Positions 1 through 6,699 of a stretch of 49,308 nt of DNA are shown here, piece by piece. Made by a program: the position numbers and the translations under genes. A model generated the notes under the pieces. That model was not told where the DNA came from, made no database searches, and was given only the letters and a program-made list of their open reading frames with translations. Where the stretch lies: the NCBI GenBank assembly GCA_003228685.1, contig QIFC01000096.1, positions 1 to 49,308 of the forward strand. Direction: 5' to 3'. The stretch's first letter is position 1. Each line of letters starts with the position of its first letter. Origin of the DNA: Chloroflexota bacterium (GTDB taxonomy: Bacteria > Chloroflexota > Dehalococcoidia > DSTF01 > RBG-16-68-14).

Positions 1-181
1 GCGCCTCGATGCAGATGGAGCAGTCCAGGGTCGGGAAGTTCTTGTCAAGGGCGGCCATCTTCCCGCCAATGGAGGCTGATCGCTCGACGAGGATCACCCG
101 CGCTCCGGCGTCGGCCAAATCCAGGGCCGACTGCACGCCGGCGATGCCGCCGCCAATGATGAGTACGGAGTCGCTGCTCAT
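1..181 (-). CDS. HdrA-like FAD-binding protein, N-terminal fragment (cut by window edge)
   Basis: Sixty residues are readable from an ATG at 181 down to the window edge. They hold an N-terminal Rossmann dinucleotide motif (LIIGGGIAGVQSALDLADAG) and the stretch GGKMAALDKNFPTLDCSICI, which is typical of heterodisulfide reductase subunit A and related flavoproteins that bind FAD and iron-sulfur clusters. The start overlaps the stop of the korC-like gene by 4 bp (ATGA), so it is translationally coupled to the oxidoreductase operon. By family knowledge, HdrA-like proteins pass electrons between ferredoxin, NAD(P)H and other carriers; here it may serve the upstream 2-oxoacid:ferredoxin oxidoreductase. 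The remainder of the protein is outside the window, so cluster-binding and partner domains cannot be judged. Confidence 0.8.
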   Translation of the reverse strand, partial: MSSDSVLIIGGGIAGVQSALDLADAGARVILVERSASIGGKMAALDKNFPTLDCSICIEA

Positions 182-717
182 ATGGCCACCTCCGTTCGCT
201 GGAGCCCGAATTCGTACCCCTTCGCGAACGCGCGCAGGTTCAGTTCGACTGTTCGAGCCGGTACGGAGGTTGTTATCGATTCCTCCATCGCCTCATGGCT
301 GAGGAGACGGGTAACGGCCGTCAGGAAGCCCAGCATGACGATGTTGGCGGAGATGCGTGTCCCCAGCTCCTCAGCAATGCGCGTGGCCGGGATGCCCGGC
401 CACTCCGCAGGCGCCCCTTCCACCAGATCACTCTCTACGATCACAGTCGTCTGAGGCTCTGCGTGTTTCCCGAACTTCTCATAGGCTTCCTGAGACATCA
501 GCACGAGAATGCTGGGGGTGTTTAGCATAGCGTAGTCGATGGGAACGTCGTCCAGGACCAATTCCGCGGAGCAAGCGCCTCCGCGGGCTTCCGGGCCGTA
601 AGCCTGGGTGAGGATTGCCTCCCTGTCGTCGTAGAGGGCGGCAGCCTTGCCCACGATGTAGCCAGCCAAGATGATGCCCTGGCCGCCGAAGCCGGCGAGA
701 CGCACTTCCTGTCTCAT
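178..717 (-). CDS. korC: 2-oxoacid:ferredoxin oxidoreductase gamma subunit
   Basis: A 179-residue protein with the gamma-subunit fold of pyruvate/2-oxoglutarate ferredoxin oxidoreductases: an N-terminal GFGGQGIILAG motif, then QAYGPEARGG and the later NIVMLGFL segment. In the family this subunit completes the oxidoreductase that decarboxylates a 2-oxoacid to its acyl-CoA while reducing ferredoxin. Length is normal for a separate gamma subunit. The start overlaps the end of the beta gene by 4 bp and its stop overlaps the HdrA-like start by 4 bp. The gene order delta-alpha-beta-gamma is that of kor-type (2-oxoglutarate) enzymes, but pyruvate or branched-chain specificity cannot be excluded from sequence alone. 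Confidence 0.88.
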   Translation of the reverse strand: MRQEVRLAGFGGQGIILAGYIVGKAAALYDDREAILTQAYGPEARGGACSAELVLDDVPIDYAMLNTPSILVLMSQEAYEKFGKHAEPQTTVIVESDLVEGAPAEWPGIPATRIAEELGTRISANIVMLGFLTAVTRLLSHEAMEESITTSVPARTVELNLRAFAKGYEFGLQRTEVAI

Positions 718-1610
718 GGCGCCTCCCGCGCCTTCACTTCAGGGTCGGCCGGATGGTAGACGGCCGTCTGTTCCCGCTGCTCCGGGGGCTCAGTGCCCAT
801 GGGCTGATAGACCGGTCTCTCTCGATCGACAAAGTTGCCGAGCACGAGTGTCGATTCCTTGCTCATGTCGATGCCCACCGACTCCAGTGGTGCTCGGTCA
901 TCGACAATCGACTGCTGTCTGTAAAACTGCATCTCGTCTATACCGTCGCCCAGATCGTTGGGGCGGCCGAAGCCCACCGGGCAAGGCGAGAGCACCTCGA
1001 TAAATGTAAAGCCTTCCTTATTGAGCGCGTAGGCGATGGCCTTCTGGAGCTGTCGCACGTGGAGGACGGTCCAACGGGCGACGAAGACGGCGCCCAGTGC
1101 CGCTACCAGATGGGGGATGTTCAGCGGTCCCTCCGGATTTCCATATGGTGTGGTCGTGGTTCTCGCCGCGTAAGGAGTGGTCGGGCCCAGTTGCCCGCCG
1201 GTCATGCCGTAGTTGAAGTTGTTGACGCAGATAACCGTGATATCGATGTTGCGGCGAGCAGCATGCAACATGTGGTTGCCGCCGATGGCAAACAGGTCGC
1301 CATCGCCGCTGAACACAGTGACCTTCAGATCAGGGTTGCTCAACTTGAGGCCTGTGGCGAAGGGAATGGCGCGGCCGTGGGTGGTGTGGAAGGAATCGAC
1401 ATTGAGATAGCCGGCTACGCGGCCGGTGCAACCGATGCCCGACACGCAGACGTGCTTATCAACCGGGATGTCCGACTCCTGTATGGCATTGGCAAAGCAG
1501 GCCATGGCCGGTCCCAGGCCGCAGCCCGGACACCAGATATGAGGGAGCCGGTCCGACCGAAGAATCGGGTCTAGCTTGTGATCGCTGACCACGATTTCTC
1601 GCGGGCACAT
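714..1610 (-). CDS. korB: 2-oxoacid:ferredoxin oxidoreductase beta subunit (TPP-binding)
   Basis: A 298-residue TPP-binding beta subunit. Near the N terminus is WCPGCGLGP, a CxxC pair that with the later Cys in SGIGCTGR would ligate a 4Fe-4S cluster. Around residue 102 is SGDGDLFAIGGNH, the GDG...N thiamine-diphosphate/Mg motif, followed by NNFNYGMTGGQ. It binds TPP and carries out decarboxylation of the 2-oxoacid with the alpha subunit. An ATG at 1610 overlaps the alpha gene by 40 bp; a GTG at 1592 is an alternative start that would shorten the overlap. The rest of the operon is directly adjacent on both sides. Confidence 0.92.
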   Translation of the reverse strand: MCPREIVVSDHKLDPILRSDRLPHIWCPGCGLGPAMACFANAIQESDIPVDKHVCVSGIGCTGRVAGYLNVDSFHTTHGRAIPFATGLKLSNPDLKVTVFSGDGDLFAIGGNHMLHAARRNIDITVICVNNFNYGMTGGQLGPTTPYAARTTTTPYGNPEGPLNIPHLVAALGAVFVARWTVLHVRQLQKAIAYALNKEGFTFIEVLSPCPVGFGRPNDLGDGIDEMQFYRQQSIVDDRAPLESVGIDMSKESTLVLGNFVDRERPVYQPMGTEPPEQREQTAVYHPADPEVKAREAP

Positions 1611-2767
1611 GTCATGGCCTCCCTTGCTACTTCAGCGATCTGGTCCGGCGTTAAGCTCTGGCCTCCGGCGTGGTTAACACGAGTAGTGGGCTGGCGGGCG
1701 TAGCGCTCCACTTCCAGGGCCATTTGCCCCAGGTTTAACTCCGGCACGACAAATCGGCAGCCGCGCTCCGCGAGTTGCGCGATCCTGTCGCCCGGGAAGG
1801 GCCAGGCCGTGATCAGCCGAAGCATCCCGACCGGCAGGCCTTCTTCTCGCAAGATCGTGACAGCATGGCGGGCCGAGCGGGAGGTGGACCCGTACGCTAC
1901 CAGCACGACTTCCGCATCTTCCATCTGGACCTCTTCAATCCGAATGATCTCCGGCGCAAAGCGCGTGAGCTTTCCGGCCAGCCGCCGGACTAGCTGGTCA
2001 TGAGTGGCGGCGTCAGTTGCGGGATAGCCACGCTCATCGTGCGTGAGACCGGTGACATGAATGCGATAGCCGCGGCCAACGCGAGGCATGGGCGGTACCA
2101 TGCTGCCTTCGGCCTCGTACGGGAGCAGGCCGTCCATGGGGCCCGCGTGCGGGCGCTTCCGCACCACGTGTTCGATGCCGCTCTTGTCCGGAATCACGAC
2201 ACGCTCGGTCATATGCCCGATGGCTTCGTCGGCCATCACAAAGACGGGAGTGCGGAGGCGATCGGCCATGTTGAAGGCCAGCACGGTGAGGTCGAACATC
2301 TCTTGGCACGACGCTGGGCAATATGCCACGACTGGGTAGTCACCGTGGGAGCCCCAGCGTGCCTGCATCATGTCCGCCTGGCTCACCAGCGTGGGTAGGC
2401 CGGTTGAAGGGCCACCGCGTTGCACGTTCACGATGACGCAGGGAGTCTCCGTGAATGCCCCCAAGCCGATGTTCTCCTGCATGAGGCTGAAGCCGGGGCC
2501 AGAGGTGGCCGTCATCGAACGGGCGCCGGTCCAGGAGGCGCCGAGCACCGAGGCGATGCTGGCCAATTCGTCCTCCATCTGAATGTAGACGCCACCAACT
2601 TCAGGCAGCCGGCGGGCCAGACGCTCAGCTATCTCTGTGGACGGAGTGATCGGGTAGCCGCCGAAGAACGAGCAGCCGGCCGCCATGGCGCCTTCCGCGC
2701 ATGCCGTGTCGCCGTTCATGAAATGGCGGCCAGTCAGGACGTGTCGGTCTTCTTTGTTCTCGCTCAC
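1571..2767 (-). CDS. korA: 2-oxoacid:ferredoxin oxidoreductase alpha subunit
   Basis: The reading frame is open further upstream, but the likely start is the GTG at 2767, which overlaps the ferredoxin-subunit stop by 4 bp (GTGA) and gives 398 residues starting SENKEDRHVLTG, close to the family length. The N-terminal part (GDTACAEGAMAAGCSFFGGYPITPSTE) is the pyrimidine-binding domain signature, with EDELASIA and ATSGPGFSLM following. The C-terminal half is the transketolase-C-like domain. With KorB it forms the active site for CoA-dependent oxidative decarboxylation of a 2-oxoacid. The PITPSTE motif and gene order are those of 2-oxoglutarate-type enzymes. Confidence 0.9.
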   Translation of the reverse strand: MSENKEDRHVLTGRHFMNGDTACAEGAMAAGCSFFGGYPITPSTEIAERLARRLPEVGGVYIQMEDELASIASVLGASWTGARSMTATSGPGFSLMQENIGLGAFTETPCVIVNVQRGGPSTGLPTLVSQADMMQARWGSHGDYPVVAYCPASCQEMFDLTVLAFNMADRLRTPVFVMADEAIGHMTERVVIPDKSGIEHVVRKRPHAGPMDGLLPYEAEGSMVPPMPRVGRGYRIHVTGLTHDERGYPATDAATHDQLVRRLAGKLTRFAPEIIRIEEVQMEDAEVVLVAYGSTSRSARHAVTILREEGLPVGMLRLITAWPFPGDRIAQLAERGCRFVVPELNLGQMALEVERYARQPTTRVNHAGGQSLTPDQIAEVAREAMTCAREKSWSAITS

Positions 2768-3039
2768 AGCGTCTCCGGTTCGATCTCCTCTGTGTAGATG
2801 GCGAATTCGGGGCAGACCAGCGTACAGAACGTGCATTGGATGCACGCCTCCTCTTTGCCAGCGCTGACGACAGGGTAGTGGTAACCCTTGCTGTTGATGT
2901 CAGTAGACTCTTCGAGGACATCCTTCGGACAGAAATCAATGCAGAAGCGACAGCCCTTACAACGTTGTGGAATGATGTACGTCTGTCCTCTGGGGATGGT
3001 GAGGACTGACTGATCGAGAGGTCGACGGACGACGGTCAC
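2764..3039 (-). CDS. korD: 2-oxoacid:ferredoxin oxidoreductase delta subunit, 2x[4Fe-4S] ferredoxin
   Basis: A 91-residue ferredoxin-like protein with two cluster motifs, CKGCRFCIDFCP and CIQCTFCTLVCP, each CxxCxxCxxxCP, as in bacterial-type dicluster ferredoxins. It starts at a GTG (3037-3039) with AAGAGG a few bases upstream. In this family the delta subunit carries electrons from the TPP/cluster centre to external ferredoxin. It is the first gene of the operon, so the promoter should lie in 3040-3200; the AGATAC at 3115-3120 (minus strand) is a possible -10 but has no clear -35. Confidence 0.9.
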   Translation of the reverse strand: MTVVRRPLDQSVLTIPRGQTYIIPQRCKGCRFCIDFCPKDVLEESTDINSKGYHYPVVSAGKEEACIQCTFCTLVCPEFAIYTEEIEPETL

Positions 3040-3109
3040 GATGCCTCTTCCGGCGGCGCGCCCGATCCAGCGACTACCCTGATGATCAAGTGCGCACGGT
3101 ACGCGCGCC

Positions 3110-3120
3110 GCCTAGTATCT
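3110..3120. repeat. 11-bp direct repeat, copy 1 (copy 2 at 3552-3562)
   Basis: GCCTAGTATCT occurs at 3110-3120 and again at 3552-3562, where the second copy abuts the CCA end of the tRNA-Gly fragment. It brackets about 430 bp of non-coding DNA that contains a second tRNA-like remnant. It could be a target duplication or part of a recombinase core site. An 11-bp match within 450 bp is unlikely but not impossible by chance. Confidence 0.5.
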
Positions 3121-3216
3121 AAGCTAGAAGTGCCAAAAGCTTGGCTGAAGGGCCGTTCGGCCCCTCCTCGTGACGACGAATGTACTTTATGTTCTGTCAG
3201 ATACGGCAACTAGCGC

Positions 3217-3237
3217 CTCCGACACGATAACTGGACG
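3217..3237 (+). repeat. 21-bp inverted repeat flanking the recombinase gene, copy 1
   Basis: The 21 bases 3217-3237 are the exact reverse complement of 4867-4887; similarity continues inward for a few bases (GTTT conserved, two mismatches). The copies lie on either side of the recombinase pseudogene and both contain the AGTTATC motif, in opposite orientations. Likely role: recombinase or excisionase binding arms, or ends of an older integrase module. Confidence 0.8.
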
Positions 3238-3433
3238 TGTTTTGGCCTCAGTGCGATGATCTCGCGGACATGAATGCTTGCGAGATTAGGCCCTGATTCA
3301 GAGCCTTCGGGGGAGTTATCGAGTCGAATCAGAGGTGACACTATGTGGGGATCGTGTGACCTACTGGCAGCTGCGCAACAACCGCTAGATCACGCCCGTG
3401 CCACAGCGCTCAGGCCAGATAGCCCTTAAGCAG

Positions 3434-3470
3434 CGGGACGTCGGTTCGAATCCTACCGGGGGGGACGCCA
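3434..3470 (+). other. tRNA T-arm-like remnant
   Basis: GTCGG-TTCGAAT-CCTAC (3440-3456) has the 5-7-5 layout of a tRNA T arm with the invariant TTCGAAT loop and one mismatch in the stem, and is followed by a G-run and ACGCCA. No convincing D arm, anticodon arm or 5' acceptor strand is found upstream, so it is not an intact tRNA. It could be the 3' end of another tRNA left by an earlier integration, or chance. Confidence 0.3.
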
Positions 3471-3561
3471 CTTCCCTCTGCTCAAATCGTCGCAGTAGCT
3501 AAGTGCGTTCTGGCTCTTGTCTTTAAGGTTGGAAGTGGCGCCTGATGTTCTGCCTAGTATC

Positions 3562-3609
3562 TGGAGCGGGAGACGAGAGTCGAACTCGCGACCCTCTGCT
3601 TGGGAAGCA
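3562..3609 (-). repeat. Attachment site copy: 3' fragment of tRNA-Gly(CCC), distal end of the element
   Basis: These 48 bases are identical, in the same orientation, to 11889-11936, which is the 3' portion of the intact tRNA-Gly gene from the encoded CCA end through the T arm and variable region into the anticodon arm. Identity stops sharply on both sides. No 5' tRNA half is present here, so it is a displaced copy. This is the classical product of integration by a tyrosine recombinase into the 3' half of a tRNA gene, and the recombinase gene lies 80 bp away. Confidence 0.9.
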
Positions 3610-3649
3610 TTGGGTCGGCGTTAATTGTTAACCCGTTAGACTCAGAATC

Positions 3650-3678
3650 TTCGGTGAGACTTCGGTGCGGTTTCGGTG
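3650..3678 (+). repeat. Three TTCGGTG direct repeats phased at 11 bp
   Basis: TTCGGTG occurs at 3650-3656, 3661-3667 and 3672-3678, exactly 11 bp apart, that is on one face of the helix, between the attachment site and the recombinase stop codon. Such phased short repeats beside a core site are usual for arm-type recombinase or excisionase binding sites. The last repeat ends 12 bp before the gene's stop codon. Confidence 0.6.
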
Positions 3679-3690
3679 AAAACGGCGTTT

Positions 3691-4626
3691 CTAGACGTCG
3701 CTACTAAGCCGTTCCCCAGGGGAGAAGGCGACGTGCCGGCGGGCAGCCTGTTCTGAGTTGTAGGTCGAAGCGTAGCGCCGGATCATGTCCGGAGACGAGT
3801 GGCCGAGCAGGTGCTGTACATCCAGTTCGCGAGCGTCCTGCTCGATCGCCCACGTGGCGAACGTGTGGCGGAAGCGGTGAGCATGAACCTTGACGATGCC
3901 GGTCCGCTTCGCGAGGCGCCTGAGCATCTGCTTCAGGCCATTCGGCTGCAACGCGACGCCTGGGCGGAGGTCTCAGTGCTGACTAGGCGCCGGGAACAGC
4001 GGCCCCGGCTCTATGAAGCGGAAGACCAGGTACTGCTCTAGAGCCTCTCGACACCGGCGGGCGAACGAGACGACCCGCTGCTTGTTGCCCTTGGCATGCA
4101 GGACCCGTAGCCGGCCCTCCACGAGATCGAGATCTTCCATCGTGAGCTGCACCAGCTCTGAGCAGCGGATGCCGGTGTCGAGGAGCGTCAGGAGCATGGC
4201 GTGGTCGCGTGCGCCGACGGGCAAGTCGAGATCGCAGACGGCCAGCAAGCGGGCGATCTCATCGGCTGAGAAGGGCTGGACGATACGCTGCGGGAGGCGC
4301 ACATTTTTCAGTGAGCGGAATGGGTTCTCGTCGATGTAGCCCAGAGTAGTTAACCAGTTGAAGAAGCAGCGCACTTCGCGGAAGTAGCGGTGGCGGGTTT
4401 CATGTGAGTGCTCGGAATACCGGCCGAGTTAGGTGTAGAGGTGCTCGGGCCTGATGGCTGAGGCCTCCGCAGGGAATCCTTCGTCCGCAGCGATGCGAAT
4501 GAAGCGGGCCAGCGTTTCCCTATACGCCAAGACTGTTCGCGGGGACTTTCCCTCCACGTCACAACGGAGGAGGTAGAGTTCTACCAGCTCATCCAGGTTC
4601 TTCAGTTCTGACTCTGTCTGCTCCAC
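3691..4626 (-). pseudogene. Tyrosine recombinase (XerC/D-like integrase), interrupted by two in-frame stops
   Basis: Reading one frame from a GTG at 4626 gives 311 codons, a normal length for a XerC/D-type recombinase, but codon 66 is TAA (4429-4431) and codon 218 is TGA (3973-3975). There is no frameshift. The N-terminal core-binding domain (DELVELYLLRCDVEGKSPRT), the linker (FFNWLTTLGYIDENP) and the catalytic domain are all recognisable: Arg in DTGIRCSELVQL, Lys in AKGNKQR, HRFRH (HxxR), LLGHSS and the nucleophile Tyr in MIRRYAS. It would have catalysed site-specific integration at the adjacent tRNA-Gly site. The intact catalytic residues and only two point nonsense changes suggest recent inactivation, or possibly assembly error or recoding, which I consider less likely. 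Confidence 0.9.
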
Positions 4627-4790
4627 GTCTCACACCTCACGTACGTTGCTGTGTATACATCGCTCTGGTGAGGCACGAAGTCAAATGGGTAGAAGACTCG
4701 ACAACAAAGCGGGAAATCATCGCAATGCCGTGAGGTTGCAGGCATCATCTGGGACCGGAGAGCCCGATCGGAATCGTAGCTAACTTAACG

Positions 4791-4878
4791 AGTTATCTCA
4801 CCTGCTGCTTAGAAGTTATCTGGGCCTGAGCGCTGTGGCACCGTAGCTGGCCAGGCGAGCGAAACGCGTCCAGTTATC
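4791..4878 (+). repeat. AGTTATC direct repeats (three copies), candidate arm-type sites
   Basis: AGTTATC is found at 4791-4797, 4814-4820 and 4872-4878 on the plus strand, all within 90 bp upstream of the recombinase. Further copies lie on the other side of the gene at 3314-3320 (plus) and 3226-3232 (minus strand). The last copy here is part of the 21-bp inverted repeat. Clustering around an integrase suggests recombinase/excisionase binding or autoregulation. Confidence 0.5.
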
Positions 4879-4887
4879 GTGTCGGAG
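4867..4887 (-). repeat. 21-bp inverted repeat flanking the recombinase gene, copy 2
   Basis: Exact reverse complement of 3217-3237. This copy lies inside the element, 240 bp upstream of the recombinase start; the other copy lies just outside the element border. That asymmetry could mean an older, larger or tandem insertion at the same site. Confidence 0.8.
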
Positions 4888-4926
4888 ATCTGCGTGATCG
4901 CTGTCTCAGCACGTCCGCTCGTACAT

Positions 4927-6699
4927 TCAGCGGAGTTCCTTTAGGTCGTAGGCGAGCGTAATGGCTTCCCTATCCAGGCCGAACGTGACTGTGCGTAGCG
5001 AGCCGTCAACGGTGTCAGTCAGCGGCGTCTCGGCGAGCGACGCTTTGAAGCCTGCCAGGGACGAGCTGTCGCTTCGGTCCGCAACGCGCAGGACCACGCC
5101 GTTCTTGACGTTGCCCTTGTAGAAGGGCCCACCAAGCGAGCGGTACTCCCAGAATCCCTTCGGTGGACCCTCATAGTTAAACACGGAGACGATCAACTCC
5201 TGGCCGTCCTGCCAGACCCGCACGTCCGGCCCATGGCCGAGTCGGGTTGGCTCGAGTGGTCTGATGCCGATGTAGACGTCTCCAGTGGCGATGGCAACAA
5301 CCTGCTGCGCGGCTACATCCAGCACTCCATCTGTGTACCGCACGTCCCCGACCAACACGTCGTCGCCCACATCGACGCCGAGCAGTCGAATATCGAGTCG
5401 CAAGCGGTGAACGCGGCTCTGGCCTCGCGGCATCAGGCCGTAAGCGACGATCACGTCGTTCTTGGCTTGGACGGCTCGCCAGACGCCTTCCTCCCAGAGG
5501 TCCAGCGCTTCTTTGCTGGACTCGTAGACGAACTGGCCGACGCGCCGGTCGTTCACGAGGTAGCGCGCGTAGAGCACGCCGTACTTCGGCTCCTGCTCCT
5601 TCGTGAAGTAGGCGATAACGGAGTTGTGGCCCGGCCAACCTTCGGGCGGCTCACCGAGCCCGTATGGCTGAGACATGGAGCCCAACGCAAAGCTCGGTGT
5701 TAGGTAGGTCGTTGTTTCCAGGCCGTGTTCCCGATCTGGGATCTCAGTCACCTCCCGCGTCTCAACTCGATCGAACAGCTCGCTTGCGTCCGGCGGGCAG
5801 TTGTACTGCGTTAGCGCCACGATGACATTCCCCTCGGCGCCCGGGCCTTGCAGATAGGGAACCGCCTGCAGCAACCTGGGCTCGCCGAGCAGCTTGAACA
5901 TCAGGACCTTGAGGTAGTCGGGCGCGCCAACGACATCGCGACGATACGCCCGCGAGTGCGGGCCCGCGAGCTGCCGCGTCGGAGGGTGCCAGTGCGCGGC
6001 GACGTGACGCCAGATCAGCTGTTCCATCTCCAGCGCAAGCTCCCTGGCCTGGCTGTCCTCCGCGAATTCAACGATAGATGCGAGCGCGGTGATTTGGACC
6101 GCGCTGTAGGTAGCACTGTTGAACTCGTGTGGGGCGCCGTCGGCCTTTGTGCGCTCGGCCCAATCACGCAGCCGGTCGAGGCCCTTCCGTCGGACTGCTG
6201 CGTCGTCCAAGAGTTGGCCTCCGAGGATCCTGTTGTGAACGTCAAGAAGATAAATGTTGGTATAGGTCCAGTGGACGTTGAGGCTGTCGATCTCGAGGAG
6301 CCCGAGACGTATCGCGTCATCGACCTGATCCAGACTTGAACTCGAGAGCTTGTCGCGGACGCGGACGAGGATGTTGGTAAGGCCCTCAAGGACGAACTCA
6401 ACGGCGTTGAGGTCGGTCACGCCTTCGTCTTCGAAGAGCCATTTGAAGTTCCCGTAATGCGGGTCGCCTTCGCGTCGCTCTTGCATCGACAGGACGTTCA
6501 GGACATTGCGCTCGGCTTCGTTCGCGTCTCCGTCGTCGAGCAGCAGGGCAAGCGCATAAGTCAGGCTGGCGCGCGGGTCGTGCCAGCTGCCTTCTGAGGT
6601 CTGGAGGCGGACCATGCCTAGCTCCGCGTCGTACTTTTCCGTTAGTCCCGATACGCCGCCATCGTAGAGCTGCTGGCTGGGCTGGTGATCAATCTGCAT
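4927..6699 (-). CDS. Large protein of unknown function, probable alpha-helical toroid plus C-terminal beta domain
   Basis: A 590-residue protein with no signal peptide. I do not recognise a named family. The N-terminal ~300 residues are helical with repeated hydrophobic/aromatic helices (LTYALALLLDD, NVHWTYTNIYLLDVHN, HEFNSATYSAVQITALASI, GPHSRAYRRDVVGAPDYLK). This resembles alpha/alpha-toroid polysaccharide lyase or glycosidase-like proteins, with conserved-looking His/Arg/Tyr in PHSRAYRRD. The C-terminal half looks beta-rich, as in lyases with a beta-sandwich after a toroid. It is the last gene of the cargo operon, overlaps the flavoprotein gene by 11 bp and has a strong AGGAGG site before its ATG. 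A role in processing a carbohydrate-like substrate is inference only. Confidence 0.65.
   Translation of the reverse strand: MQIDHQPSQQLYDGGVSGLTEKYDAELGMVRLQTSEGSWHDPRASLTYALALLLDDGDANEAERNVLNVLSMQERREGDPHYGNFKWLFEDEGVTDLNAVEFVLEGLTNILVRVRDKLSSSSLDQVDDAIRLGLLEIDSLNVHWTYTNIYLLDVHNRILGGQLLDDAAVRRKGLDRLRDWAERTKADGAPHEFNSATYSAVQITALASIVEFAEDSQARELALEMEQLIWRHVAAHWHPPTRQLAGPHSRAYRRDVVGAPDYLKVLMFKLLGEPRLLQAVPYLQGPGAEGNVIVALTQYNCPPDASELFDRVETREVTEIPDREHGLETTTYLTPSFALGSMSQPYGLGEPPEGWPGHNSVIAYFTKEQEPKYGVLYARYLVNDRRVGQFVYESSKEALDLWEEGVWRAVQAKNDVIVAYGLMPRGQSRVHRLRLDIRLLGVDVGDDVLVGDVRYTDGVLDVAAQQVVAIATGDVYIGIRPLEPTRLGHGPDVRVWQDGQELIVSVFNYEGPPKGFWEYRSLGGPFYKGNVKNGVVLRVADRSDSSSLAGFKASLAETPLTDTVDGSLRTVTFGLDREAITLAYDLKELR

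Larger units (their letters stand above)
3040..3690. other. Intergenic junction region between korD and the recombinase pseudogene
   Basis: No plausible protein gene is seen. The region holds a small hairpin (GGGCC-GTTC-GGCCC, 3150-3163), an 11-bp direct repeat (3110-3120 and 3552-3562), one arm of a 21-bp inverted repeat (3217-3237), an AGTTATC motif (3314-3320), a tRNA T-arm-like sequence (3434-3470), a perfect 10-bp inverted repeat (3466-3475 with 3531-3540), the 48-bp tRNA-Gly fragment (3562-3609), a GTTAA-TTG-TTAAC palindrome (3620-3632) and three phased TTCGGTG repeats. This density of short repeats fits a recombination site with layers of past insertions. Confidence 0.7.
4627..4926. 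other. Upstream region of the recombinase and downstream of the cargo operon
   Basis: Three hundred bases with no gene. They contain three AGTTATC motifs and the second arm of the 21-bp inverted repeat at 4867-4887. The promoter of the recombinase should be here. No hairpin-plus-T-run terminator for the cargo operon, whose last stop is at 4927, is evident. Confidence 0.6.

Noticed and set aside
3150-3163. Rho-independent terminator hairpin
   Set aside because: The stem is only 5 bp and is not followed by a T-run on either strand.
3562-3609. A second functional tRNA-Gly
   Set aside because: Only the 3' part, up to the anticodon arm, is present; the D arm and 5' acceptor strand are missing.
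3691-4626. Recoding (selenocysteine or stop readthrough) in the recombinase
   Set aside because: The two stops are different (TAA and TGA) and no selenocysteine insertion hairpin or readthrough context is evident, so pseudogenisation is simpler.
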